From assembly GCA_045536425.1 (NCBI GenBank), contig JAZSNN010000012.1:62001-126000 (forward strand): a stretch of 64,000 bases of DNA, in the 5' to 3' direction. This DNA comes from UBA11540 sp045536425 (GTDB lineage Bacteria; Bacillota; Clostridia; Oscillospirales; Ruminococcaceae). The notes below the pieces were generated by a model. The model saw only the letters and a program-made list of their open reading frames with translations. It was not told the origin of the DNA and did no database searches. The translations under genes were made by a program, and so were the position numbers. Numbering within the stretch: position 1 is the stretch's first letter; each line of letters begins with the position of its first letter. Positions 33,674 to 42,008 of this stretch are shown piece by piece.

Positions 33674-34372
33674 ATGATAAAGGTAATTCTTTGGGACATC
33701 GACGGAACGCTTTTGGACTTCAAGAAATCCGAAAGCTTTGCGATAAAAAAGTGCTTTAAGGAGCTTGGCATCTGCTCTGACACCACCGACGAGATGGTGG
33801 CACGCTATTCTGTGATAAACCACCGCCTTTGGAACGAGCTTGCCGAGGGAAAGCACACCAAAAAAGAGGTGTTGAATCTTCGTTTCGAGGAGTTTTTCAA
33901 GAGCGAGGGCATCGACTACACTGACTGCGAAAAGCTCAATTCCTTGTATCAGGTCTATCTCGGCGAATACTTTTTCTTCTTCGAGGACGGCAAGGAAACG
34001 CTTTTAAAGCTCAAGGAAAACTACAAGCAATACGCTGTCACAAACGGCACAGCGATAGCCCAGCACAAAAAACTCGCCCTCTCGGGACTTGACAAGATAT
34101 TCGACGGCGTGTTCATCTCCGACGAAATCGGCATCGACAAGCCCCACAAGGAGTTTTTTGACAAGGTTTTTGAGAAAATCGGTGACTACAAAAACGACGA
34201 GGTCGTAATCATCGGCGACTCGGTGCTAAACGATATGCAGGGCGGAACTAATGCGGGAATACACACAATTCTCTTTGACCCCAACAAAAATGCGATTATC
34301 CCCAAAACAATCCGCGTCGATAAAATGGTTTCAAGGCTTTGCGACGTCGAAAAAACTATAAACGAGCTGTAA
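33674..34372 (+). CDS. HAD-family hydrolase, YjjG-type nucleotidase
   Basis: 232 residues. HAD motif I is WDIDGTLLDF (Asp9 and Asp11), motif II is AVTNGTAIAQ, motif III the GIDKPHKEFF lysine, and motif IV is VIIGDSVLNDMQGG. The cap and sequence resemble YjjG, a 5'-nucleotidase that clears non-canonical pyrimidine nucleotides. Substrate is inferred from family only. Confidence 0.88.
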   Translation: MIKVILWDIDGTLLDFKKSESFAIKKCFKELGICSDTTDEMVARYSVINHRLWNELAEGKHTKKEVLNLRFEEFFKSEGIDYTDCEKLNSLYQVYLGEYFFFFEDGKETLLKLKENYKQYAVTNGTAIAQHKKLALSGLDKIFDGVFISDEIGIDKPHKEFFDKVFEKIGDYKNDEVVIIGDSVLNDMQGGTNAGIHTILFDPNKNAIIPKTIRVDKMVSRLCDVEKTINEL

Positions 34373-34379
34373 AAAACAG

Positions 34380-34408
34380 TAGACTTTTTGTGAATAATGT
34401 GTTAATAT
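34380..34408 (+). promoter_or_regulatory. Promoter of the lysine riboswitch-nhaC unit
   Basis: TAGACT (34380-34385), 17-bp spacer, TAATAT (34403-34408), immediately ahead of the riboswitch. Confidence 0.65.
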
Positions 34409-34577
34409 GGTAACAAGATAGAGGCGCGGTCGTCAAGATAAGCACCGATAGGGACTTGTGGTCGGTGTGGTAAAGGGGCGATTGCCGAGAGGGAAAAGAC
34501 TTCCCAAGCTTTTTCTTCGGGCGTGACGATAACATCGGCACGACTGTCACCGTTTTCGGTGGTGAGCTATTTGTACT
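34409..34577 (+). ncRNA. Lysine riboswitch (L-box)
   Basis: Conserved L-box pieces occur in order: GATAGAGGCGCGG (34417-34429), the AAAGGGGCGATTGCCGAGAGGG block (about 34472-34493), GACTGTCACCG near 34543-34553, and a 3' strand (CTATTTGTAC) that closes helix P1 with GTAACAAGATAG. This matches the Bacillus lysC L-box order closely. It precedes a terminator and a NhaC-family transporter, a known lysine-riboswitch target. Lysine binding should favour termination. Confidence 0.92.
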
Positions 34578-34586
34578 TGTAACTTT

Positions 34587-34617
34587 AAGGTCACGGTATA
34601 ATAGCCGTGACCTTTTT
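34587..34617 (+). terminator. Riboswitch-controlled terminator
   Basis: AAGGTCACGG / CCGTGACCTT around TATAATAG with TTTTT following, between the L-box and the nhaC start. Confidence 0.9.
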
Positions 34618-34642
34618 AATTTTAAAAACAAAGGAGAAGGTT

Positions 34643-36196
34643 ATGGTAGGTACATTTTGGGCGTTTGTCCCCGCAATTATCGCTATCATCTTGGCACTTG
34701 TCACCAAGCAGGTGTACGTTTCCCTGTTCCTCGGCATCTTTGTCGGAGCTTTGATGTACACGGGCGGTGACGTTCTCAACGCATTGTTCACACTCTTCCA
34801 GGTAATGAGCGAAAAGGTCGGTGGCAACACCACAATCATCGTTTTCCTCGTAGTGCTTGGAATACTCGTTGTTTTGCTTCAGAAGTCGGGCGGTGCAAAG
34901 GCATACGGCGACTGGGCAGGAAGAAAGATTAAATCCAAGGGCGGAGCTCTTGCTGCTACTTCCGCGCTCGGCTGTCTTATCTTTGTTGACGACTACTTCA
35001 ACTGCCTCACCGTAGGCTCTGTTATGCGTCCCGTTACAGATAAGTTCAAGGTTTCCAGAGCAAAGCTCGCGTACATAATCGACGCTACAGCAGCTCCCGT
35101 TTGTATCATCGCTCCCATCTCTTCTTGGGCTGCAGCGGTTGCAGGCGAGCTCGAAGGCGACGGTCTGACAGTGTTCATCAGCACTATTCCTTTCAACGTA
35201 TACGCACTTTTGACAATTATAATGGTCTTTGCTCTCTGCTTCTTGAAGATTGATTTTGGAAAGATGAAGAAGTGCGAGGCTATTGCAGAAATGACAGGCG
35301 ACCTTCACGCAGGTATGTCCGAAGACACTGAGGACAACTCCTCTGAAGTTAAGGCAAACCCAAGAGGCAAGGTTCGTCACCTCATCATCCCCGTTATCAT
35401 CCTCATTCTCTGCTGCATCGGCGGTATGATCTACACAGGCTTCTTCTACAACTGGGATACAGGTCTCATCGACACCACTCTCCAGTCGGCAAACGTAATC
35501 GAAGCGTTTTCCAACTGTGACGCAGGAATGTCCCTTGCTATCGGCTCCACAGTAGCGCTTGTAATAATTTCCATCTACTATATGCTTGCAAAGGTCGTTT
35601 CCTTCAAGGAAATCACAAGTAGCTTCACAGACGGCTTCAAGGCAATGGTTCCCGCTATCCTCATCCTCACATTTGCTTGGTCTATCTCGGGCATTATGGG
35701 CGCAAAGGGTGGCTACCTCGACGCACAGGCGTTTGTTGAGGCAAACCTCGCGAACTCCGCGTTCCCGCAGTTCTTGTTCCCCGCAATCTTCTTTATTCTC
35801 GCGGGCGCAATCGCATTTGCAACAGGAACCTCTTGGGGCACATTCGGCGTTCTCGTTCCGATTGCGGTAACAATCCTCGGCGGAAGCGGAACACTCACAA
35901 TAATCACAGTTTCCGCAACCCTCGGCGGTGCAGTATTCGGCGACCACATTTCGCCTATCTCGGATACAACAATCCTTGCATCCGCAGGTGCACAGTCCAA
36001 CCACGTTAACCACGTCAATACACAGCTTCCCTACGCACTTCTCGTTGCGGGAATTGCTACCGTGTCCTACGTCGTTGCAGGTCTTTGCGCAACACTGGGA
36101 GGAGTAATCAGTGCAGTTGCTATGTGGGCTACCGCACTCGTCATCTTCGCGGTTGTAGTTTTCGCACTCAAAGCGAAGAACAAAAAGACCGTGTAA
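34643..36196 (+). CDS. NhaC-family transporter, lysine-responsive
   Basis: 517 residues, about 11-12 membrane segments, Na+/H+ antiporter NhaC family. It contains LIFVDDYFNCLTVG (about 110-123) and GDHISPISDTTILASAGA, two signatures of the family. The upstream lysine riboswitch marks it as a lysine-repressed carrier, hence probably a lysine importer (LysW/YvsH-like) rather than a housekeeping antiporter; this follows from context. Start at 34643 has AAGGAG at 34631-34636. Confidence 0.93.
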   Translation: MVGTFWAFVPAIIAIILALVTKQVYVSLFLGIFVGALMYTGGDVLNALFTLFQVMSEKVGGNTTIIVFLVVLGILVVLLQKSGGAKAYGDWAGRKIKSKGGALAATSALGCLIFVDDYFNCLTVGSVMRPVTDKFKVSRAKLAYIIDATAAPVCIIAPISSWAAAVAGELEGDGLTVFISTIPFNVYALLTIIMVFALCFLKIDFGKMKKCEAIAEMTGDLHAGMSEDTEDNSSEVKANPRGKVRHLIIPVIILILCCIGGMIYTGFFYNWDTGLIDTTLQSANVIEAFSNCDAGMSLAIGSTVALVIISIYYMLAKVVSFKEITSSFTDGFKAMVPAILILTFAWSISGIMGAKGGYLDAQAFVEANLANSAFPQFLFPAIFFILAGAIAFATGTSWGTFGVLVPIAVTILGGSGTLTIITVSATLGGAVFGDHISPISDTTILASAGAQSNHVNHVNTQLPYALLVAGIATVSYVVAGLCATLGGVISAVAMWATALVIFAVVVFALKAKNKKTV

Positions 36197-36211
36197 CCCA
36201 CCGCATCAACC

Positions 36212-36241
36212 AAAAGGACGGAGAGCTTTCTCCGTCCTTTT
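36212..36241 (+). terminator. Terminator of nhaC
   Basis: AAAAGGACGGAGA / TCTCCGTCCTTTT, loop GCTT. Confidence 0.92.
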
Positions 36242-36246
36242 AAAAC

Positions 36247-36275
36247 TTGACAAAACCCTTTTACAATGCTACAAT
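36247..36275 (+). promoter_or_regulatory. Sigma-A promoter of trpB
   Basis: TTGACA (36247-36252), 17-bp spacer, TACAAT (36270-36275), about 98 bp before trpB. Confidence 0.88.
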
Positions 36276-36372
36276 TTATTAAATTTCATTTGGAAGTGTT
36301 AACGATGCTTTTAACAAAACGATGGCGAAACTCAAAATAATCCAAACCAAAAATTAAAAGGAGAATTTTGAG

Positions 36373-37593
36373 ATGAAACTTAATAATGTAGATTTTGAAA
36401 CATATTTTAATAACTACCCCGATAAAGACGGCTACTTCGGCAGATACGGCGGAGTGTATGTCGACGATAAACTAAAGGCGGCAATGGCGGAGATTACACA
36501 AGCCTACTTCACCATCTGCCAGTCGAGAAAGTTTATTGCCGAGCTCCGTAGAATCCGAAAGGAATTTCAAGGCAGACCCACACCCGTGTCCCACCTCGAA
36601 AGACTTTCCGATGCCCTCGGCGGCAGGGTACAGCTCTATGCAAAAAGAGAAGACCTAAACCACTCGGGCGCACATAAACTCAATCACTGTATGGGCGAAG
36701 CGCTCCTTGCAAAGTATATGGGCAAGAAGAAGGTAATTGCCGAAACAGGCGCAGGTCAGCACGGCGTTGCTCTTGCGACCGCGGCGGCATACTTCGGACT
36801 CGAATGTGATATCTATATGGGCTCTGTTGACATAAAGAAACAAGCCCCCAACGTCGCAAGAATGAAGATTTTAGGTGCAAACGTCGTCGAGGTAACCCAC
36901 GGACTGCAGACACTCAAAGAGGCTGTTGACGCGGCTTTCGACGCGTATAGCAAGGAATATAACGACGCTATCTACTGCATCGGCTCGGTTCTCGGCCCGC
37001 ATCCCTTTCCGATGATGGTGCGCGACTTCCAGAGCGTTGTCGGCATCGAGGCGAGAGAACAGTTTCTGGATATGACGGGACACCTTCCCAATGCTATCGT
37101 CGCTTGTGTCGGCGGCGGCTCAAACGCGATGGGACTTTTCTCGGGATTTTTGAACGACCCCGTTGACATCTACGGCATCGAGCCACTCGGCAGAGGCCCC
37201 AAGATGGGCGACCACGCCGCAAGTCTCAAATACGGCACAGAGGGAATAATGCACGGCTTTAACAGTATAATGTTAAAGGACGAAAACGGCGACCCCGCTC
37301 CCGTTTACTCGGTTGCAAGTGGACTCGACTACCCCTCCTCCGGCCCTGAACACGCTTTCTTGCAGTCGGTTGGCAGAGTTAAGTATGACGTAATCGACGA
37401 CGAGGAAACCATCGACGCGTTCTATAAATTAGCGCGTCTCGAGGGCATAATTCCCGCAATCGAGAGCTCCCACGCTGTCGCATACGGAATGAAACTTGCA
37501 AAGACAATGGACCACGGCTCGATTCTCATAAACCTCTCGGGCAGAGGCGACAAGGATATGGACTACGTCCTCGAAAACTTTGGAATCAGATAA
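36373..37593 (+). CDS. trpB: Tryptophan synthase beta chain
   Basis: 406 residues, PLP enzyme that condenses indole with serine. The PLP lysine lies in HSGAHKLNH (Lys102); ETGAGQHG and the phosphate-binding VGGGSNAMG are present. No trpA or other trp gene is nearby, so here it is a monocistronic gene with its own promoter and terminator. It may work with a distant TrpA or salvage free indole, which is abundant in gut communities; that is inference. Confidence 0.95.
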   Translation: MKLNNVDFETYFNNYPDKDGYFGRYGGVYVDDKLKAAMAEITQAYFTICQSRKFIAELRRIRKEFQGRPTPVSHLERLSDALGGRVQLYAKREDLNHSGAHKLNHCMGEALLAKYMGKKKVIAETGAGQHGVALATAAAYFGLECDIYMGSVDIKKQAPNVARMKILGANVVEVTHGLQTLKEAVDAAFDAYSKEYNDAIYCIGSVLGPHPFPMMVRDFQSVVGIEAREQFLDMTGHLPNAIVACVGGGSNAMGLFSGFLNDPVDIYGIEPLGRGPKMGDHAASLKYGTEGIMHGFNSIMLKDENGDPAPVYSVASGLDYPSSGPEHAFLQSVGRVKYDVIDDEETIDAFYKLARLEGIIPAIESSHAVAYGMKLAKTMDHGSILINLSGRGDKDMDYVLENFGIR

Positions 37594-37598
37594 ACCAA

Positions 37599-37620
37599 TG
37601 ACCCGCATTTTTAATGCGGG
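37599..37620 (+). terminator. Terminator-like hairpin after trpB
   Basis: GACCCGCATT / AATGCGGGTC around TTT, followed by AATTCATT rather than a T run. Its 3' side leads directly into array 4. Confidence 0.65.
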
Positions 37621-37735
37621 TCAATTCATTGAGCGAAGCGAAGATTCATGGCGAAGCCGATTTATGATGCCGAAGGCATCAATTCATAGATTGAATGAAT
37701 TGCGAAATCGCATGAATCGTCCTGCGGACATTAAA
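37617..37735. repeat. Mini-hairpin array 4
   Basis: Units include GCGAAGC (37633-37639), GGC-GAA-GCC (37650-37658) and GATGCC-GAA-GGCATC, linked by ATTCATG/ATTTATG. At about 37685-37700 the linker reverses (ATTCATAGATTGAATGAATTG), then GCGA-AA-TCGC, CATGAATCG, and GTCC-TGC-GGAC, whose complement again has a GCA loop. It lies between two hairpin terminators. Confidence 0.87.
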
Positions 37736-37736
37736 G

Positions 37737-37761
37737 AACCGACCCTTTCGGGTCGGTTTTT
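37737..37761. terminator. Hairpin terminator, between trpB and the convergent SLOG gene
   Basis: AACCGACCC-TTTC-GGGTCGGTT with TTTT on the plus strand; the minus strand run is weaker (TTCTTTAAT). Confidence 0.75.
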
Positions 37762-38227
37762 ATGCTATTTTAATTATTTCAATTCCCTGCTGTGTGGCAT
37801 AATTTACAGTAGAGGCCGTGCCGCCCGAGTCGGTGACGAGATGTGCAATGCAGACGCTGCTTTCGTCGATGAGTCTGCGGTTTCTGACGTGCATACAAAA
37901 CGGAGTGAAGTGTTCGCTGGTGTAGATTATCTCGTCTGCGAGGGAGAGGATTTCTTCGTACACCATAACGTCACGCGGGTTCCATTTTTTTGTCTGATCG
38001 TGACAGGGCAGAATCAGCACAAGACGAACGTCGGGACACTCTTCTCTGAGCGCGAGCACCGCCTTTTCTGCGAGGGTGTCAAAGCCGACAGCGCCGCCGC
38101 AGCAAAAATTTCTGAATCCGCGGGAGTACATCTCGCGGACGATTTTATCGAGCTCTGCCGATATTTCCCTTGCGGGCTTGTATAGTTTTCTGTGTCCTGT
38201 AAAACAGCAGGTGTTTTCTCTAGCCAT
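37760..38227 (-). CDS. SLOG-family (YpsA-like) nucleotide-binding protein
   Basis: 155 residues. The N-terminal CCFTGHRKL and the GGAVGFDTLAEKAVL motif define the YpsA/DUF1273 branch of the SLOG superfamily, Rossmann-like folds that bind nucleotides or nucleotide-derived signals. It starts 3 bp after the stop of the acetyltransferase gene on the same strand. No ADP-ribosylation or conflict-system partner is seen here, so a specific role cannot be given. Confidence 0.85.
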   Translation of the reverse strand: MARENTCCFTGHRKLYKPAREISAELDKIVREMYSRGFRNFCCGGAVGFDTLAEKAVLALREECPDVRLVLILPCHDQTKKWNPRDVMVYEEILSLADEIIYTSEHFTPFCMHVRNRRLIDESSVCIAHLVTDSGGTASTVNYATQQGIEIIKIA

Positions 38228-38230
38228 AGT

Positions 38231-38917
38231 TTACTTCCTTTTGCCTATTGCCCAATCGGGCTTGTTGACCTGACGCGCTCTCGCAATTCCCAGAGCGTTG
38301 GAGGGTACTTCTTCTGTGATGGTCGAGCCTGCCGCCGTAAAGCATCCGTCACCCAAGGTTACGGGAGCCACAAGGTTGCAGTTACAACCGATAAACGCAT
38401 CATCTCCAACGGTGGTGCGCCATTTGTTCTTGCCGTCGTAGTTTACGGTGATAACTCCGCCGCCAAAGTTTACTCTTTCACCCACGTCGCTGTCACCCAC
38501 GTAGGAAAGATGCGCGATGTGAGTCGCCTTTCCGATGACCGAGTTTTTGACCTCGACAAAATCTCCGATATGTACGTCGTCGAGAATTTCGGTGTTGGGT
38601 CTGATGTGGCAGAACGGCCCCATCGTAACGCCGTTATGAAGCTTTGATTTGTATATCTGACAAGCGTTGATTTTGCAGTTATCGCCCACTGCACTGTCCT
38701 CAATGAGCGTGTTGGGCCCGATGGTGCAGCCCTTGCCGATAACAGTACTGCCACGCAGTATTGTGCCGGGAAGAATGACGGTATCCTCGCCAATCACAAC
38801 TGTGTCGTCGATGATGATTCCGTCGGTGCAGATAAACTCCACGCCTGCCTCTAAATGCTTTTCAATAACCTGCATACGCTTTTTGGCATGAAGCTCTAAA
38901 AGCTCTTTTTTATTCAT
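38231..38917 (-). CDS. Left-handed beta-helix acetyltransferase, GlmU C-terminal domain alone
   Basis: 228 residues. It corresponds to the second half of GlmU: hexapeptide repeats, then IRPNTEILDDVHIGDFVEVKN, ATHIAHLSYVGDSDVG (His of the acetyltransferase site) and NFGGGVITVNYDGKNKWRT. The uridylyltransferase half is absent and an independent start with its own consensus promoter is present. In bacteria with this arrangement the domain probably still acetylates glucosamine-1-phosphate; here that is inferred. First gene of a two-gene unit with the SLOG protein. Confidence 0.9.
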   Translation of the reverse strand: MNKKELLELHAKKRMQVIEKHLEAGVEFICTDGIIIDDTVVIGEDTVILPGTILRGSTVIGKGCTIGPNTLIEDSAVGDNCKINACQIYKSKLHNGVTMGPFCHIRPNTEILDDVHIGDFVEVKNSVIGKATHIAHLSYVGDSDVGERVNFGGGVITVNYDGKNKWRTTVGDDAFIGCNCNLVAPVTLGDGCFTAAGSTITEEVPSNALGIARARQVNKPDWAIGKRK

Positions 38918-38941
38918 AGCGAAAATCGCCCCCTGACACTA

Positions 38942-38970
38942 ATTATATAACTTGGCGTTGGTTGTGTCAA
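38942..38970 (-). promoter_or_regulatory. Promoter of the GlmU-C/SLOG unit
   Basis: Minus strand: TTGACA (38965-38970), 17-bp spacer, TATAAT (38942-38947), consensus match. Confidence 0.88.
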
Positions 38971-39100
38971 CCAAAAGCCGCGAATAGTCGAAAAATTTGC
39001 CCTAGCATACAAAATTTTGTGAAAAACGAGCCAAATGCCACGGGCGTTTTTGTGCTAAATCACTATTTTGCGCCGATCAAAAAATTTTTTCAAAATTCTA

Positions 39101-39129
39101 TGGAAAATTTTGTTCAAATTTGGTATAAT
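39101..39129 (+). promoter_or_regulatory. Probable promoter of ppdK
   Basis: TATAAT at 39124-39129 with a weaker TGGAAA 17 bp upstream in an A/T-rich stretch. Confidence 0.55.
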
Positions 39130-39206
39130 TTCTAATGTGTGTAATTTTTTACACATACAGGAAAAAGCATTCAAAATGTGTAATAAATTTCAGGAGGTAT
39201 ATGAAA

Positions 39207-41837
39207 ATGAGCAAAAAATTTGTTTACCTTTTCTCCGAAGGTAACGCAAACATGCGTGAGCTTCTCGGCGGTAAAGGTGCTAACCTCGCAGAGATGACCC
39301 ACATCGGTCTTCCTGTTCCCCAGGGCTTCACAGTAACAACAGAGGCTTGTACTCAGTACTACGAGGACGGCAGAAAGATCAACGATGAGATCCAGGCAGA
39401 GATTATGGAATACATCGACAAGATGGAAGGCATCACCGGCAAAAAGTTCGGCGACAAGGAGAATCCTCTTCTCGTTTCCGTTCGTTCGGGTGCTAGAGCT
39501 TCCATGCCCGGTATGATGGATACCATCCTCAACCTCGGTCTTAACGAAGAGGTTGTTGAAACTATGGCAGCACAGTCCGGCAACGCACGTTGGGCATACG
39601 ACTGCTACAGAAGATTTATCCAGATGTACTCCGACGTCGTTATGGAAGTTGGTAAAAAGTACTTCGAAGAGCTCATTGATGAGATGAAAGAGAAGAAGGG
39701 CGTAACTCAGGACGTTGACCTCACAGCTGACGACCTCAAGGAACTCGCTACACAGTTCAAGGCCGAGTATAAGAACAAGATTGGTAAGGACTTCCCCTCC
39801 GATCCTAAAGAGCAGCTCATGGGCGCAGTAGAGGCAGTTTTCCGTTCTTGGGATAACCCCCGCGCTAACGTATACCGCCGTGACAACGATATTCCTTATT
39901 CTTGGGGTACCGCTGTTAACGTACAGATGATGGCATTCGGTAACATGGGTGACGACTGTGGTACAGGCGTTGCATTCACCCGTGACCCCGCAACAGGCGA
40001 GCCCGGTCTTATGGGTGAGTTTTTGACCAACGCACAGGGCGAGGACGTTGTTGCTGGTGTTCGTACTCCTATGCCTATCGCTGAGATGGCAAACAAATTC
40101 CCCGAGGCATTTGCTGAATTCCAGAAGGTGTGCGCAACCCTCGAGGACCACTATAGAGACATGCAGGATATGGAGTTCACCGTTGAGCACGGCAAGCTCT
40201 ATATGCTCCAGACAAGAAACGGTAAGAGAACTGCAAAGGCAGCGCTCAAGATCGCTTGTGACCTCGTTGACGAGGGAATGATCGACAAGAAGAAAGCTGT
40301 TGCAATGATCGACCCCAGAAACCTCGATACACTTCTCCATCCCCAGTTCGATGCTAAGGCTCTCAAGGCTACAACACCTATGGGTAAGGGTCTCGGCGCT
40401 TCCCCCGGTGCTGCTTGCGGTAAGGTAGTCTTCACTGCAGAGGATGCAGAGGCTTGGAACGCAAGAGGCGAGAAGGTTGTTCTCGTTCGTCTTGAAACAT
40501 CTCCTGAAGATATCACAGGTATGAAGGCTTCTCAGGGTATCCTCACAGTTCGTGGCGGTATGACCTCTCACGCAGCCGTTGTTGCTCGTGGTATGGGTAC
40601 CTGCTGCGTATCCGGTTGTGGCGACATCATTATGGACGAGGAGAACAAGAAGTTCACGCTCGCAGGTAAGACATTCGTTGAGGGCGACTACATCTCCATC
40701 GACGGTTCTACCGGTAACATCTACGACGGTATCATCCCCACAGTTGACGCTGAAATCGCTGGCGAGTTCGGCAGAATTATGGCTTGGGCGGATGAGTTCA
40801 GAACACTCAAGGTTCGTACAAACGCTGATACACCTACAGACGCTAAGAAGGCTCGTGAGCTCGGTGCAGAGGGTATTGGTCTTTGCCGTACAGAGCATAT
40901 GTTCTTCGAGGCAGAGAGAATCGCTGCATTCCGTGAGATGATCTGCTCTGATACAGTTGAAGGCAGAGAGGCTGCTCTTGCAAAGATTCTTCCCTATCAG
41001 CAGGGCGACTTCGAGAAACTCTACGAAGCACTCGAGGGCAACCCCGTTTGCATCCGTTTCCTCGATCCTCCTCTCCACGAGTTCGTTCCCACAGAGGAAG
41101 CTGACATCGCTGCTCTCGCTAAGGCACAGGGCAAGACTGTTCAGGATATCAAGAACATCATCTCCTCTCTCCACGAGTTCAACCCCATGATGGGTCACCG
41201 TGGATGCCGTCTTGCAGTAACATATCCTGAGATTGCAAAGATGCAGACAACAGCAGTTATCCGTGCTGCTATCAATGTTAAGAAGAATCATCCCGAGTGG
41301 AACCTCGTTCCCGAGATTATGATTCCTCTCACAGGCGAAGTGAAAGAGCTCAAGTACGTTAAGGACGTAGTTGTTGCAACCGCTGACGCTGAGATCGCTG
41401 CTGCAGGCGCTGACCTCAAGTACGGAGTTGGTACAATGATGGAGATTCCCAGAGCTTGTCTCACAGCTGACGATATCGCAACAGAGGCTGAGTTCTTCTG
41501 CTTCGGTACAAACGACCTTACTCAGATGACCTTCGGCTTCAGCCGTGACGACGCTGGTAAGTTCCTCACAGCATACTATGATACAAAGATCTATGAGAAC
41601 GATCCCTTCGCTAAGCTCGACCAGACAGGCGTAGGAAAGCTTATGGAGATGGCTGTAACACTCGGCAAAAAGGCTCGTCCTTCCATCCACTGCGGTATCT
41701 GCGGTGAGCACGGCGGCGACCCCGTATCCGTTGAGTTCTGCCACAAGATCGGCCTCGACTATGTATCCTGCTCTCCCTTCCGTGTGCCGATAGCTCGCCT
41801 CGCTGCCGCTCAGGCTGCTATCAAAGAATCTAAGTAA
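39207..41837 (+). CDS. ppdK: Pyruvate, phosphate dikinase
   Basis: 876 residues, full length. It interconverts pyruvate, ATP and Pi with PEP, AMP and PPi. The order is ATP-grasp domain (GGKGANLAEM, SVRSGARASMPGMMDT), the phosphohistidine domain (GGMTSHAAVVARGMG, His455) and the PEP/pyruvate barrel with HCGICGEHGGDP (catalytic Cys near 831). ATG 39207 is chosen because AGGAGG (39192-39197) is 9 nt upstream; ATG 39201 is too close. Extreme codon bias indicates high expression. In fermenting clostridia it replaces or complements pyruvate kinase. Confidence 0.97.
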   Translation: MSKKFVYLFSEGNANMRELLGGKGANLAEMTHIGLPVPQGFTVTTEACTQYYEDGRKINDEIQAEIMEYIDKMEGITGKKFGDKENPLLVSVRSGARASMPGMMDTILNLGLNEEVVETMAAQSGNARWAYDCYRRFIQMYSDVVMEVGKKYFEELIDEMKEKKGVTQDVDLTADDLKELATQFKAEYKNKIGKDFPSDPKEQLMGAVEAVFRSWDNPRANVYRRDNDIPYSWGTAVNVQMMAFGNMGDDCGTGVAFTRDPATGEPGLMGEFLTNAQGEDVVAGVRTPMPIAEMANKFPEAFAEFQKVCATLEDHYRDMQDMEFTVEHGKLYMLQTRNGKRTAKAALKIACDLVDEGMIDKKKAVAMIDPRNLDTLLHPQFDAKALKATTPMGKGLGASPGAACGKVVFTAEDAEAWNARGEKVVLVRLETSPEDITGMKASQGILTVRGGMTSHAAVVARGMGTCCVSGCGDIIMDEENKKFTLAGKTFVEGDYISIDGSTGNIYDGIIPTVDAEIAGEFGRIMAWADEFRTLKVRTNADTPTDAKKARELGAEGIGLCRTEHMFFEAERIAAFREMICSDTVEGREAALAKILPYQQGDFEKLYEALEGNPVCIRFLDPPLHEFVPTEEADIAALAKAQGKTVQDIKNIISSLHEFNPMMGHRGCRLAVTYPEIAKMQTTAVIRAAINVKKNHPEWNLVPEIMIPLTGEVKELKYVKDVVVATADAEIAAAGADLKYGVGTMMEIPRACLTADDIATEAEFFCFGTNDLTQMTFGFSRDDAGKFLTAYYDTKIYENDPFAKLDQTGVGKLMEMAVTLGKKARPSIHCGICGEHGGDPVSVEFCHKIGLDYVSCSPFRVPIARLAAAQAAIKESK

Positions 41838-41845
41838 GAACCTCA

Positions 41846-41891
41846 CCCATTTACAAAATCAAAGATTTTGAATGGGTCCCGAGAACCTTGC
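41846..41891 (+). repeat. Nested hairpin after ppdK with a recurring tail
   Basis: ACCCATT...AATGGGT encloses AAAATC-AAA-GATTTT; then GGTCCCGAGAACCTTG. A similar nested hairpin with GGTCCCCAAAACCTTG follows spoVFB at 51516-51562. It could be a terminator or a small repeated element. Confidence 0.6.
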
Positions 41892-41925
41892 GACCTTCGG
41901 TCTAAATTAGATTTATAAAACAATC

Positions 41926-41955
41926 AATCCCCGCCGATAACGGTGGGGATTTTTA
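41926..41955 (+). terminator. Terminator of ppdK
   Basis: AATCCCCGCCG-ATAA-CGGTGGGGATT (one G-T pair), then TTTTAT. Confidence 0.85.
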
Positions 41956-41959
41956 TCCG

Positions 41960-41988
41960 TTGCAAATAATTTACACTTCTGCTATAAT
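41960..41988 (+). promoter_or_regulatory. Promoter of the 42009 lipoprotein gene
   Basis: TTGCAA (41960-41965), 17-bp spacer, TATAAT (41983-41988). Confidence 0.75.
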
Positions 41989-42008
41989 AAAAATGGAGGT
42001 GTTGTACA

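Noticed and set aside
39171..41846. An 891-codon minus-strand open frame opposite ppdK
   Set aside because: Same cause: extreme codon bias of ppdK. The translated product has no recognisable domain.
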